64,000 nt of DNA, taken from positions 248,001 through 312,000 of the forward strand of contig NZ_FOAV01000001.1 of the NCBI RefSeq assembly GCF_900109745.1. Direction: 5' to 3'. The position numbers were made by a program, and so were the translations under genes. The notes beneath the pieces are model-generated. The model was not told the DNA's origin. It searched no databases and saw nothing but the letters and a program-made list of their open reading frames with translations. Shown here one piece after another: positions 48,072 to 55,654 of the stretch. Position 1 is the stretch's first letter. Each line of letters begins with the position of its first letter. This stretch comes from Roseateles sp. YR242. Its GTDB lineage: Bacteria; Pseudomonadota; Gammaproteobacteria; Burkholderiales; Burkholderiaceae_C.

Positions 48072-48676
48072 CGGCTGCGCCCGGAGGGCGTGACCGCATA
48101 AGCGCGCACGCAATTGCATCCGGCCCCACGCGCCATGGCCAGCGCCTGCCGGGCCTGCTGGAGCAACTGGTCGGCCCCCTGCTGCGGTTCGCGTTTCCAG
48201 TCCTGCCAATGTGCCAGCCCCAGGCTGGCACTCAGCGGCAGGGGTTGCCCCGCCCACCGGTAGTCCAGCGTGGCCACGCGGTGCCGCAGGCGGTCAGCCG
48301 CATCCAGCGCACCGAGCGGGTCGGTACAGGGCAGGTAGACGGCCCAGACGCCGCGAGGCAGCGGCAGCAGCCAGTCGCCGCCCCGCAGTTGCTGCCGGGC
48401 CAGTTGGGCCAGGCGCTCGTCCAGCGCCGCCACACACTCGGCGCCGAATTGATGCTGCAGACGCGCCCAGGGGTCCAGTTCCAGCAGCACCAGGGCGCCG
48501 TCGTGGCCATGGCGCTGCGCACGTGCAGCCTCGCGCTTGAGCTCCTCGCTCAGTTGGGCCTCATCGGCCTGGGCGTTCCCGTGTGATTCGTGCCGTGCAC
48601 CCTCACCACGCGCTCGCCAGAAACGACGCAGCCGGTCCCACCAAGCCTTGGGGCTTCTGTCAATCTCTTGAGCCAT
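48047..48676 (-). CDS. Degenerate GGDEF-like domain protein
   Basis: A 209-residue cytoplasmic protein. DGALVLLELDPWARLQHQFG, LAQLARQQLRGGDWLLPLP and PLSASLGLAHW follow the pattern of a diguanylate cyclase domain. The active-site loop reads GGDW in place of GGDEF, and the metal-binding Asp region is also changed, so cyclic-di-GMP synthesis is unlikely. It may be a binding or dimerisation module. I chose the ATG at 48676 (MAQEIDRSP); the frame continues upstream without resemblance. Its 3' end overlaps the convergent AttH-like gene by 25 bases. Confidence 0.7.
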   Translation of the reverse strand: MAQEIDRSPKAWWDRLRRFWRARGEGARHESHGNAQADEAQLSEELKREAARAQRHGHDGALVLLELDPWARLQHQFGAECVAALDERLAQLARQQLRGGDWLLPLPRGVWAVYLPCTDPLGALDAADRLRHRVATLDYRWAGQPLPLSASLGLAHWQDWKREPQQGADQLLQQARQALAMARGAGCNCVRAYAVTPSGRSRYSGTRPA

Positions 48677-48894
48677 GCCGCTTGCCCGCCTTGCCGTTTG
48701 AGGATTGATTGCAGCACAGGAGCAAGCGTCGCGCCGACCCCTTGTCCGAGGGAGGATAGGCCCGATGTCACAGGCTGGGCAGTGCCGTTGTAACCAGCCT
48801 GTATCGGCGCGTGGGCTTCCCGCCACGCCGCGCGCACTGGCACTACAGTGGTGGGCTGACACACCGCCCATGACGCGGTGTAGAGTCCTGGGCC

Positions 48895-49503
48895 ATGACC
48901 CAACTGCTCACTCCACGGCTGCGGCTGGTGCCCTTTGAGGACAGCCATCTCGCTGGCCTGAACGCCTTGAACAGCGACGCCGAAGTCATGCGGTATCTAC
49001 AGGGCCGACCCGAGACGCTGGAAGAAACCCAGGCGGGCATCGACCGGGTGAAGGCCAAGTGGAAGCAATGGGGCTACTCCTGGTGGAGTTTCCTGGAACG
49101 CGATTCTGGCGAACTGGTGGGCGCCGGCTGCATCCAGCATCTGAACAAGGACCAGTCCCAGCCCCTGGAGATCGGCTGGCGTCTGCGGCGAGACCGTTGG
49201 GGCCAGGGTCTGGCTTCCGAGGCCGCGCGCCGCATGGCACGTTTTGCGTTCGACCATCTCGCCGCACTGGAGCTGACCGCCGTCTGCAATCCAGACAACC
49301 AGGACTCCGCCCAGGTCATGCAACGGCTGGGCATGAAGTTCCGCGGGATCGAGCGCTGGTATGACACCGATTCAACGGTGTATGTGATCTCCGCAGCCGA
49401 GTGGCAAGCCTCCCCCGCCAGCGCCAAGGCGGCCGCCGAGGCCGTGCCGGAAGAGGCTGAGCTGGCAGCAGCGCCTGAGCAAGGGCGCTCGATCGAGCTG
49501 TGA
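48895..49503 (+). CDS. GNAT N-acetyltransferase (RimJ/RimL-like)
   Basis: A 202-residue acetyltransferase. LLTPRLRLVPFEDSHLAGL at the N-terminus, the acetyl-CoA loop RRDRWGQGLASEAARRM near residue 98 and the CNPDNQDSAQVMQRLGMKF motif near 125 are typical of the RimJ/RimL branch, which acetylates ribosomal proteins, small amines or antibiotics. The substrate is not evident. A C-terminal Ala/Glu-rich tail of about 30 residues is not part of the domain. No obvious ribosome site precedes the ATG. A 10-bp tandem array follows the stop. Confidence 0.88.
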   Translation: MTQLLTPRLRLVPFEDSHLAGLNALNSDAEVMRYLQGRPETLEETQAGIDRVKAKWKQWGYSWWSFLERDSGELVGAGCIQHLNKDQSQPLEIGWRLRRDRWGQGLASEAARRMARFAFDHLAALELTAVCNPDNQDSAQVMQRLGMKFRGIERWYDTDSTVYVISAAEWQASPASAKAAAEAVPEEAELAAAPEQGRSIEL

Positions 49504-49519
49504 GCCGCCGCGACAATGG

Positions 49520-49589
49520 GCGCTCAGTGGCGCTCAGTGGCGCTCAATGCCGCTTAAGGCCGCTTAAGGCCGCTTAAGGTCGTTTAAGG
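49520..49589. repeat. Tandem array, seven 10-bp units
   Basis: Three units of GCGCTCAGTG type are followed by four of CCGCTTAAGG type, all in 10-bp register. The two halves share the core CGCT. The array fills most of the spacer between the acetyltransferase and the convergent MarC gene and ends 2 bases before the MarC stop codon. Confidence 0.88.
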
Positions 49590-49591
49590 CG

Positions 49592-50194
49592 TTACAGGCC
49601 ACCCACAAAGTAACGTTTCAGGCCGGCCAGAATCATTTCCACGGCAATGGCGGTCAGCACCAGGCCCATCAATTTCTCGAGGGCGGAGACGACCGAATCC
49701 CCCAGCAGCTTGCGGATGCGGTCCGCCAGGATCAGGGCCAGGAAGGAAATCACCATCGCCGTGAAGAGCGCACCCACCCATTCGGCGATGCGGTCCGGCT
49801 GGCGTGAGGCCAGCAGCAGCACCGTGGCCATGGCCGAGGGCCCAGCCAGCAGCGGCACGGCCAGCGGGAAGATGAACGGCTCGCGCCCCATTTCCACCCC
49901 GTAGGCGCTCTCGCCCGGATGGCTGAAGATCATGCGGATGGCGATGATGATCAGGATCACGCCGCCGGCCACCTCCAGCGAACGCTCAGACAGGTGCATC
50001 AGGCGCAGGAAGCTGTCTCCCAGGAACATGAACACCAGCAGCACGGTGAAAGCGATGCCCACCTCGCGCAGCGCCACCTTGATGCGGCGCTCCTTGGGCA
50101 CGTTGCGCATGATGGGGATGAAGATGGGCAGGCTGCCCAGCGGGTCCAGCACCAGCAGCAAGAGAATGAGGGCGGAGAGAAAACTGTGATCCAT
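49592..50194 (-). CDS. MarC family integral membrane protein
   Basis: A 200-residue inner-membrane protein with six hydrophobic segments. DPLGSLPIFIPIM near residue 18 and FIFPLAVPLLAGPSAM near 108 are the two conserved MarC motifs, which form pseudo-symmetric halves. Despite the name the family is not required for multiple antibiotic resistance, and its substrate is not known. The gene is divergent from the Lrp-type regulator over 115 bases, so that regulator may control it. Confidence 0.92.
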   Translation of the reverse strand: MDHSFLSALILLLLVLDPLGSLPIFIPIMRNVPKERRIKVALREVGIAFTVLLVFMFLGDSFLRLMHLSERSLEVAGGVILIIIAIRMIFSHPGESAYGVEMGREPFIFPLAVPLLAGPSAMATVLLLASRQPDRIAEWVGALFTAMVISFLALILADRIRKLLGDSVVSALEKLMGLVLTAIAVEMILAGLKRYFVGGL

Positions 50195-50309
50195 GCGCCA
50201 GATTGTCCCCGAAGCGGGCCAGGCGCCGTGTCATCCCGCGCCCACGGATGAAACGTTCATGCGTCAGGCTCACTAAAATCGCGTGGAAATGTGAGCCAAA
50301 CTCCCCCTC

Positions 50310-50783
50310 ATGAACGAGAAAACCAGCCTGGACGCCATCGACCGAAAGATTCTGGACATCCTGCAGCGGGACGGACGGATCTCCAATGTGGACCTCGCCA
50401 GCCAGGTCCACCTGTCGGCCCCCCAGTGTTTCCGCCGGGTGCGTGCGCTGGAGGAACGGGGCGTGCTGCGGGGTTACCGCGCGGATGTGGCGCCCCAATT
50501 CCTGGGGCTGGACGTGGTGGCCTATGTCAGCCTCAACATCACGGCACAGGCCTTCGCGCGGGTTCGGGAGATTGAATCCCTGATCCGCGACTTCCCCGAG
50601 ATCCTGGAATGCCACACCGTCTCCGGTGATTGCGACTACCTGCTCAAGGTGGCCGCCAGCAATCTCAAGGGCCTGTCCACCTTTCTCACTGACAAGCTGA
50701 TGCAACTCGACGGCGTCGCGGATGTCCGCTCCATGATCTGCCTGGAGGAGATCAAGCCACCGGCAGGCTGGCCGGTGCGCTGA
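50310..50783 (+). CDS. Lrp/AsnC family transcriptional regulator
   Basis: A 157-residue regulator. The N-terminal winged helix-turn-helix has LDAIDRKILDILQRDGRIS and VHLSAPQCFRRVRALEERG; the C-terminal RAM domain has SGDCDYLLKVAASNL, the effector-binding GD(Y/F)D-type loop. Such proteins form octamers and respond to amino acids. It diverges from the MarC gene. The stop is 2 bases from the end of the convergent effector-like gene, with no terminator between. Confidence 0.94.
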   Translation: MNEKTSLDAIDRKILDILQRDGRISNVDLASQVHLSAPQCFRRVRALEERGVLRGYRADVAPQFLGLDVVAYVSLNITAQAFARVREIESLIRDFPEILECHTVSGDCDYLLKVAASNLKGLSTFLTDKLMQLDGVADVRSMICLEEIKPPAGWPVR

Positions 50784-50785
50784 CC

Positions 50786-53554
50786 TCAGGTCGCATCAGC
50801 TGCTTCCTTGGTGAGGCGCTTGAAGGCGTTGAGCAACCGGCTTTGCGTAAACACCGCCTCTCGCAAGCCAGCCATGTGCATGTTCCTGGCCTTCGGGTTC
50901 TGCCGCAGGAACACCAAGTTGAGGTCGCGGCTGCGCCGGATCGCCGTCAAGATCTGGTCATTCTCGTTCCCGAGGCGCTCCAGGACCCGGTCACGTGCGG
51001 CGCGAGGGAGGCTGGTCAGGCTGGCCTGAAGCTTCTCCACCAGTTGCGATTCCACAAAGTCCTCCCGCTCTCGGCGGACCTCTGCCTTGGTCAAGCCTGG
51101 CGCAGAAGCCTGAAAATCAGAGCGCATTTGGTTCACGCTGCCTGTCAACCGCTCCAGCACCAACTCGTGGAAGGCATCGGTCCGCGCGGATTCAGCAGGC
51201 GGCTTGCCAAAGAACCCCAACACCCGCTGACCCACACTGGGCCGCGCCTGGAGCGTCGCCACCATCTCACTCACGACAGCCGCCATCATGGCGTCGCCCG
51301 ACGGGTTGGCCTTCCAACGTGCGGCAATGTCCCGGGGTACCGACACCTCTTCGTCGACCGCCGACACCAGAGCGGCTGCCTTTTCAGGCTTGCGCCCAGC
51401 ATCAAGGTTTTGAATCGACGGGGCAGTCTTGACGAGACGAGGCGGCAATGCCGGCGCTGTGTAAGGCGGAGGTTCCGCCAGATACGGCGGGGGCGGTGGC
51501 GCCGCCTTGGCAGGAAGAGGACCGATCTCCTCATAGATATCCAGGTCTTCTCCCCCCTGGGCATCAACATGATCGGCCGCTACCTTCACATGCGCCGGCA
51601 GGAGGCCGTCAGGAGACTCTACGGTCCCGGTGGCCGGTTGGACACCTGCAGTGACCGGGCGGAGATAGCCATCGGAGAGGTCCCTGTCGTCCACCTTTTC
51701 GAAGCCGATGGGCACCTCGCCATTGGATGAGGCCGCCCGCAGGCTCGCCGCTGTGTCATCCACGCCGAGTAGTTCCTCAACCAAATCGTAGTATTGCGCT
51801 TCATCGGCCTTGCTGAGGATGGGTACCCGGGATGGGATGGGGACAACCGACTCCGTCTCCAGCGGCCACTGTGCGAGTTGGTCAGCCAGGGCATTGATTT
51901 GTGCCTCCTGCGCCTTGCTGACGCTCGGCACCATCGATGGGGCGAAAAGGTCGACCTCCGGGTCCGTCTGCAATTGCTCGGCCAGCTTATCGAAGCCGGC
52001 TTCGAATGCCCTCGCCGCGGCGTTGGGCCGAGCAGGGTTGGGCACCTTCAGCTCGTGGCGCGGCGGTTCCGAATGCAGATCCGCCAGTGTGGGCACGCTG
52101 GGCACATCAAGCGGGTCAAAACCGACGTCCGCCAGCGCTGCAGGCGGTATGGCCCGCGGGGGCTTCGGTGGCGGCGTCAAGGATACTGTCGGGGGCAATG
52201 GTGCCGGCCGCATGGGTGTCCGCTTGGGGGCTGGCGCCGCCGGCCCCTGCATCACGTGTGACGGCTGCGCCTTCCCCGCTGGCGGGGCGTTCTCTTCCGG
52301 CCGTGCCGTCTCTGCTGGCCGAGGCTTTTCTGCCGGCAGCGCTTTTTCTGCCGGCCGTGCCTTTTCTGCCGGCGCTGACTTTTCAGTCGAGGGCACGTTG
52401 CCTGCCCGCTGCGCCTTCGCAGCCGGGAGCGCGTACTGAACTGGCTCAGCCGTCTCCGCCTTGGAGGCGTTCTCTGCCGGCGGCACCGGTGCCGGCGCCT
52501 GCCCTGCTGTTGGCGGCATCGGTTCGCGAACCTGTGGCGCCGCCGGCGCGGGAGGAGGCCCCTGAGGCGCAGCCATTGGGATCGGGGGTTGCGCCACCAT
52601 CCAGGGCGCGAGCTCCTGCATGGCATGTGCGTACAGCATGTCGAAGCAGGCGGTCACCGCCTCCCGCGCGCCGGTTCCGAATCCGGCACCGCTCCACTCG
52701 CGACCCTGATGGCAAAGGGCGTGGAACGCCCGGTCGTAGGTACTGCGGTCCGTCGCCCGGTCGACCAGCTGCTGTGCCACAGCCAGCGAAGCCGGCGACC
52801 TGCCGCGGACTACCTCCATGGTGGCGTGGTGACGTTGATAGGCGTTGAAGAGCCCGAGCACCGAGCCAGCATGACGCCCACCGTCCGCGCAGGCCACGGC
52901 CACGCCGCCCGGCCTGGGGCCATCTTGCGGGGCAGTCAGGTCCTGCGCCGCCTCCTGCTGGCGTTTGAGCGCGCCACCACGAAGGTCGGCCATGTGGTCC
53001 ATCAGCTGGGGCGCCGACGCATCCATCGGAATCTGGTGCAAGCGCACCATGTGCGTGGCGGAGAGGCCCTGCGTGCTTTGCAGGTCAAAGCACAGGCAGG
53101 GCTGGCCATCGTGGTGCTCCACCCAGGCGGCGCCCTCCGTACCACCGGAGCGGAACCGCTGCGGCTCGCCGCTGGCGATCAATTGGGAGATGGCATCATG
53201 CCCAAGCGCGCTGTCCGGCCCCACCAGCGCCAGTTCCGTGCGGCCCTCCTGATGCAGGGCCGATAGGAATCGCAGCATGTCGGTCTGCTCACGGGCCCCT
53301 GTCCCTGCCGCGGGCAAAACCATGGCCATGCTGGGCGGCAGTGCATCATCCGCGCCCTTGAAACGGCAGCCGGAGGGCGCAGACGCGCGGCCATCCGGCG
53401 GCGGGAGGCCATACCCAGGCTGCACGACGACCTGCGGGCCGCCCTGGTGGAACCGTGCTGCCTCGAATGCCCTGGGGTCCTGACCGCTCAGGAAACCCGG
53501 CGACTCGCCGAACGGCGTGCCGGGGAATGCCGATGGCGTTAGGTGGAGGATCAT
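50786..53554 (-). CDS. Large Pro-rich protein with degenerate phosphatase-like domain, candidate host-directed effector
   Basis: A 922-residue protein of no recognised family. Residues 90-290 recall YopH/SptP-type tyrosine phosphatases: VRLHQIPMDASAP near 170 lies where the WPD loop should be, and VAVACADGGRHAGSVLGLF, with Cys222, lies where the HCX5R loop should be, one residue short. Residues 325-470 are Ala/Pro/Lys-rich with PAEKARP repeats. Residues 550-625 hold two copies of an SKAxEAQ-type helix motif. IYEEI at Tyr674 equals the Src-SH2 target pYEEI, and PPPPY (to 691) and PPPY (695-698) are WW-type motifs. The last 170 residues are predicted helical. No signal peptide is seen. I chose the ATG at 53554; a GTG at 53587 is possible. 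Host targeting is inference. Confidence 0.6.
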   Translation of the reverse strand: MILHLTPSAFPGTPFGESPGFLSGQDPRAFEAARFHQGGPQVVVQPGYGLPPPDGRASAPSGCRFKGADDALPPSMAMVLPAAGTGAREQTDMLRFLSALHQEGRTELALVGPDSALGHDAISQLIASGEPQRFRSGGTEGAAWVEHHDGQPCLCFDLQSTQGLSATHMVRLHQIPMDASAPQLMDHMADLRGGALKRQQEAAQDLTAPQDGPRPGGVAVACADGGRHAGSVLGLFNAYQRHHATMEVVRGRSPASLAVAQQLVDRATDRSTYDRAFHALCHQGREWSGAGFGTGAREAVTACFDMLYAHAMQELAPWMVAQPPIPMAAPQGPPPAPAAPQVREPMPPTAGQAPAPVPPAENASKAETAEPVQYALPAAKAQRAGNVPSTEKSAPAEKARPAEKALPAEKPRPAETARPEENAPPAGKAQPSHVMQGPAAPAPKRTPMRPAPLPPTVSLTPPPKPPRAIPPAALADVGFDPLDVPSVPTLADLHSEPPRHELKVPNPARPNAAARAFEAGFDKLAEQLQTDPEVDLFAPSMVPSVSKAQEAQINALADQLAQWPLETESVVPIPSRVPILSKADEAQYYDLVEELLGVDDTAASLRAASSNGEVPIGFEKVDDRDLSDGYLRPVTAGVQPATGTVESPDGLLPAHVKVAADHVDAQGGEDLDIYEEIGPLPAKAAPPPPPYLAEPPPYTAPALPPRLVKTAPSIQNLDAGRKPEKAAALVSAVDEEVSVPRDIAARWKANPSGDAMMAAVVSEMVATLQARPSVGQRVLGFFGKPPAESARTDAFHELVLERLTGSVNQMRSDFQASAPGLTKAEVRREREDFVESQLVEKLQASLTSLPRAARDRVLERLGNENDQILTAIRRSRDLNLVFLRQNPKARNMHMAGLREAVFTQSRLLNAFKRLTKEAADAT

Positions 53555-53635
53555 GGCGCGAGTGCGAGTGCGAGTGTTGGACAGCACTTGGTGAGCGCCG
53601 CCAACAACAGGGTTCGGCCTCAGGAGGCGCCGGGC

Positions 53636-54775
53636 CTATCCGCGCGGGTGGTGTGTTGCGTGCAACACCTTGAGCCGCTCCCGCGCTACGTGGGTGTAGA
53701 TCTGGGTGGTAGACAGGTCGGCATGCCCCAGCAACAGCTGGACCGCCCGCAAATCGGCGCCATGGTTGAGCAAATGCGTGGCAAAGGCATGCCGCAAGGT
53801 GTGCGGCGACAAAGGGCTGGTGATGCCGGCCACCGCGGCGTATTTCTTGACCAATCGCCAAAACGTCTCCCGCGCCATGCTGCTGCCGAAGCGGGTGAGA
53901 AAGAGTTCGTCCGTGGCCTGGGCCTTCAGCAACTCGGGCCGGGCTTCACGCAGGTAGCGCAACAGCCAGGCATGAGCCTCCTCACCAAACGGGACCATGC
54001 GCTCCTTGTCGCCCTTGCCGGTCACCCGCAGCACGGCCTCACGCAGACCAACATGCACGCTCTTGAGCGTGACCAGCTCGGTTACCCGCAGGCCGCTGGC
54101 ATACATCAGCTCCAACATCGCCCGGTCCCGCAGGCCCTGGGGCGTCTCGACGTTGGGCGCGGCCAGAAGCGCCTCCACCTGGGACTGGGACAAGGTCTTG
54201 ACCACCCGCAGCGGCGCGCGTGCGGCGGTCAGCTTGAGCGTGGGGTCCGCATGGATCCGCCCTTCGCGCAGTGACCAACGGAAATAGCGCTTGAACACCG
54301 ACAGGCGGCGATTGGCGGAACTGGTCTTGCTCTGCTCGTGGCGCGAGATGGCGTAGCCCATCAGGTCCTGCTCTTGGGTCTCGTCCAGCGTGCGTCCTTG
54401 TGTGGCCAGCCAGTCAGCCAGCAATTGCAAATCACGGCGATAGGCCAGCTGGGAGTTTCTCGACAACCCCTCCTCGATCCAGAGACTCTCAACAAAGGCA
54501 GTAATCGCGCGCTGGCTGGCTTCGCGACGCTGACGTTGCGCGGGATCGAGCGGGGCTTCAACCGATGTCGATGTCGAGGATGAAGATGAGGGCGATGCGG
54601 CGGGTGTGGATACCGGGGAAGACACAGGGGGGGGAGCCACTGGGGAAGACATTGGGAGAGAAATCGGGGGAGACGCTGGCGCAGAAACCGCAGGAGCAAC
54701 AGGGCTGGAATCCGTGAAAGAAGCGTTGGAAGAGGCGGGGGTGGACGCATCACGGGAGGCCATGAGGCGCATCAT
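53636..54775 (-). CDS. xerD: Site-specific tyrosine recombinase XerD
   Basis: A 379-residue recombinase that resolves chromosome dimers at dif together with XerC. The catalytic residues are in YASGLRVTELVTL (Arg), TGKGDKERMVPFG (Lys), SPHTLRHAFATHLLNHGADL (His and Arg) and LGHADLSTTQIYTHV (His and Tyr). The ending VARERLKVLHATHHPRG is typical of XerD rather than XerC. About 75 residues rich in Ser, Pro and Ala precede the usual start. I chose the ATG at 54775 because AAGG lies 8 bases upstream; ATGs at 54772 and 54763 are alternatives. A family palindrome lies 26 bases before the start. Confidence 0.94.
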   Translation of the reverse strand: MMRLMASRDASTPASSNASFTDSSPVAPAVSAPASPPISLPMSSPVAPPPVSSPVSTPAASPSSSSSTSTSVEAPLDPAQRQRREASQRAITAFVESLWIEEGLSRNSQLAYRRDLQLLADWLATQGRTLDETQEQDLMGYAISRHEQSKTSSANRRLSVFKRYFRWSLREGRIHADPTLKLTAARAPLRVVKTLSQSQVEALLAAPNVETPQGLRDRAMLELMYASGLRVTELVTLKSVHVGLREAVLRVTGKGDKERMVPFGEEAHAWLLRYLREARPELLKAQATDELFLTRFGSSMARETFWRLVKKYAAVAGITSPLSPHTLRHAFATHLLNHGADLRAVQLLLGHADLSTTQIYTHVARERLKVLHATHHPRG

Positions 54776-54800
54776 GCCATCCGCCTTAGGTGCGTCTGGG

Positions 54801-54864
54801 AAGCTCTGCACAACTCCTCGCGGCCGATGTGACCCACTTCGTCTCGCGGGAGTTGCACAGACTC
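54801..54864. repeat. Dispersed palindrome family, copy E
   Basis: CTCTGCACAACTCCTCGCGG on the left pairs in part with CGCGGGAGTTGCACAG on the right; CAACTCC (54811-54817) and GGAGTTG (54849-54855) are perfect arms. It fills the gap between the HTH gene, whose stop is 1 base away, and the xerD leader. Confidence 0.8.
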
Positions 54865-54865
54865 A

Positions 54866-55420
54866 CTAGCCCACCAGCATCTTCAGTGTGGCTTCGCGCT
54901 CCCGGTCGAGATGGCGGTTCTCCTTGACGAGATTGACCTGCATGGCTGTTCGGGACATGCCCACCACGGCGGGATCCAATACATAACCGCCGCGCGAACT
55001 CAGCCACGCCAGGACATGCGAGAGATGCCAGACTGAGGACGCGTTGCCCTCATGGACCGGCGCCGGAAAGCTGGCCATGTGGGTCAACATCAGCTTGCGC
55101 ATGTTCTGGCGAGAAACACCGACCAGTTCCGCCACATCGGTGAGCCCCACAAGATCAGGGCCAGCCTCGATCAGCCTTGCGGCCGGCAAGGACTGCTTGA
55201 TGTCCTTCAAGGCGCCCATCAGCGCCTCATCCGCGCTGAGGGCCGGCCGATTGAAGGCCAGGGATAGGCGGCCCGGGGGGCTGCTTCGAATGAGGGCGTC
55301 TCCACAACCTCGGTCCATCAGACGTTCCACCACCTCCCGTTGATGACCGTCCTCCTTCGACAATTGATATTTGAGCGTGAAAGCAAACTCCACATCGGCT
55401 CCTAGATTGAGTGGTCCCAT
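54866..55420 (-). CDS. Helix-turn-helix protein of unknown role
   Basis: A 184-residue protein. The first 90 residues have no recognised family (ADVEFAFTLKYQLSKEDG). A HTH of the excisionase/MerR-like type is visible as LVGLTDVAELVGVSRQNMRKL near residue 115, followed by a wing-like HLSHVLAWLSSRG. The C-terminus is charged. It could be a small repressor or an antitoxin-like DNA-binding protein. I chose the ATG at 55420 because GAAGGG lies just upstream and the extension before it is not conserved-looking. The gene is upstream of xerD on the same strand, separated by a palindrome copy. The target is unknown. Confidence 0.7.
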   Translation of the reverse strand: MGPLNLGADVEFAFTLKYQLSKEDGHQREVVERLMDRGCGDALIRSSPPGRLSLAFNRPALSADEALMGALKDIKQSLPAARLIEAGPDLVGLTDVAELVGVSRQNMRKLMLTHMASFPAPVHEGNASSVWHLSHVLAWLSSRGGYVLDPAVVGMSRTAMQVNLVKENRHLDREREATLKMLVG

Positions 55421-55601
55421 CGACCCTTCCGGGCGTTCCGGCTGATCCCGGGGTCGAAGCAATCTATTTTTGGCCGCTCTTCTCAATCGATCCACGGCAT
55501 GTGCAAGTGAGAGATTTGCATACGATGCCTTGTGCAAGTTATTGGGGCACGGAGTTCCGCAGGTGCACGTGCAGGAAGGTCTTCGCGTGGAACACGGGCA
55601 A

Positions 55602-55632
55602 AGAAAAAGGGCGCCTGAAACAGGCGCCCTTT
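55602..55632 (-). terminator. Intrinsic terminator of the desaturase gene
   Basis: On the minus strand AAAGGGCGCCTG-TTT-CAGGCGCCCTTT is followed by TTCTTT. A 12-bp perfect stem and T-run start 22 bases after the desaturase stop codon. Confidence 0.93.
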
Positions 55633-55654
55633 GGGGCGTGGCGTGTGCGCGGGG

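Noticed and set aside
50786-53635. hrpII box (TTCG-N16-TTCG) upstream of the effector-like gene
   Set aside because: I looked in the spacer up to the xerD stop and found no such pair, so type III secretion control cannot be supported from sequence.
53636-55420. Integrase plus HTH protein as a prophage or genomic-island edge
   Set aside because: The recombinase is clearly housekeeping XerD, there is no tRNA or attachment-site repeat and no phage gene nearby.
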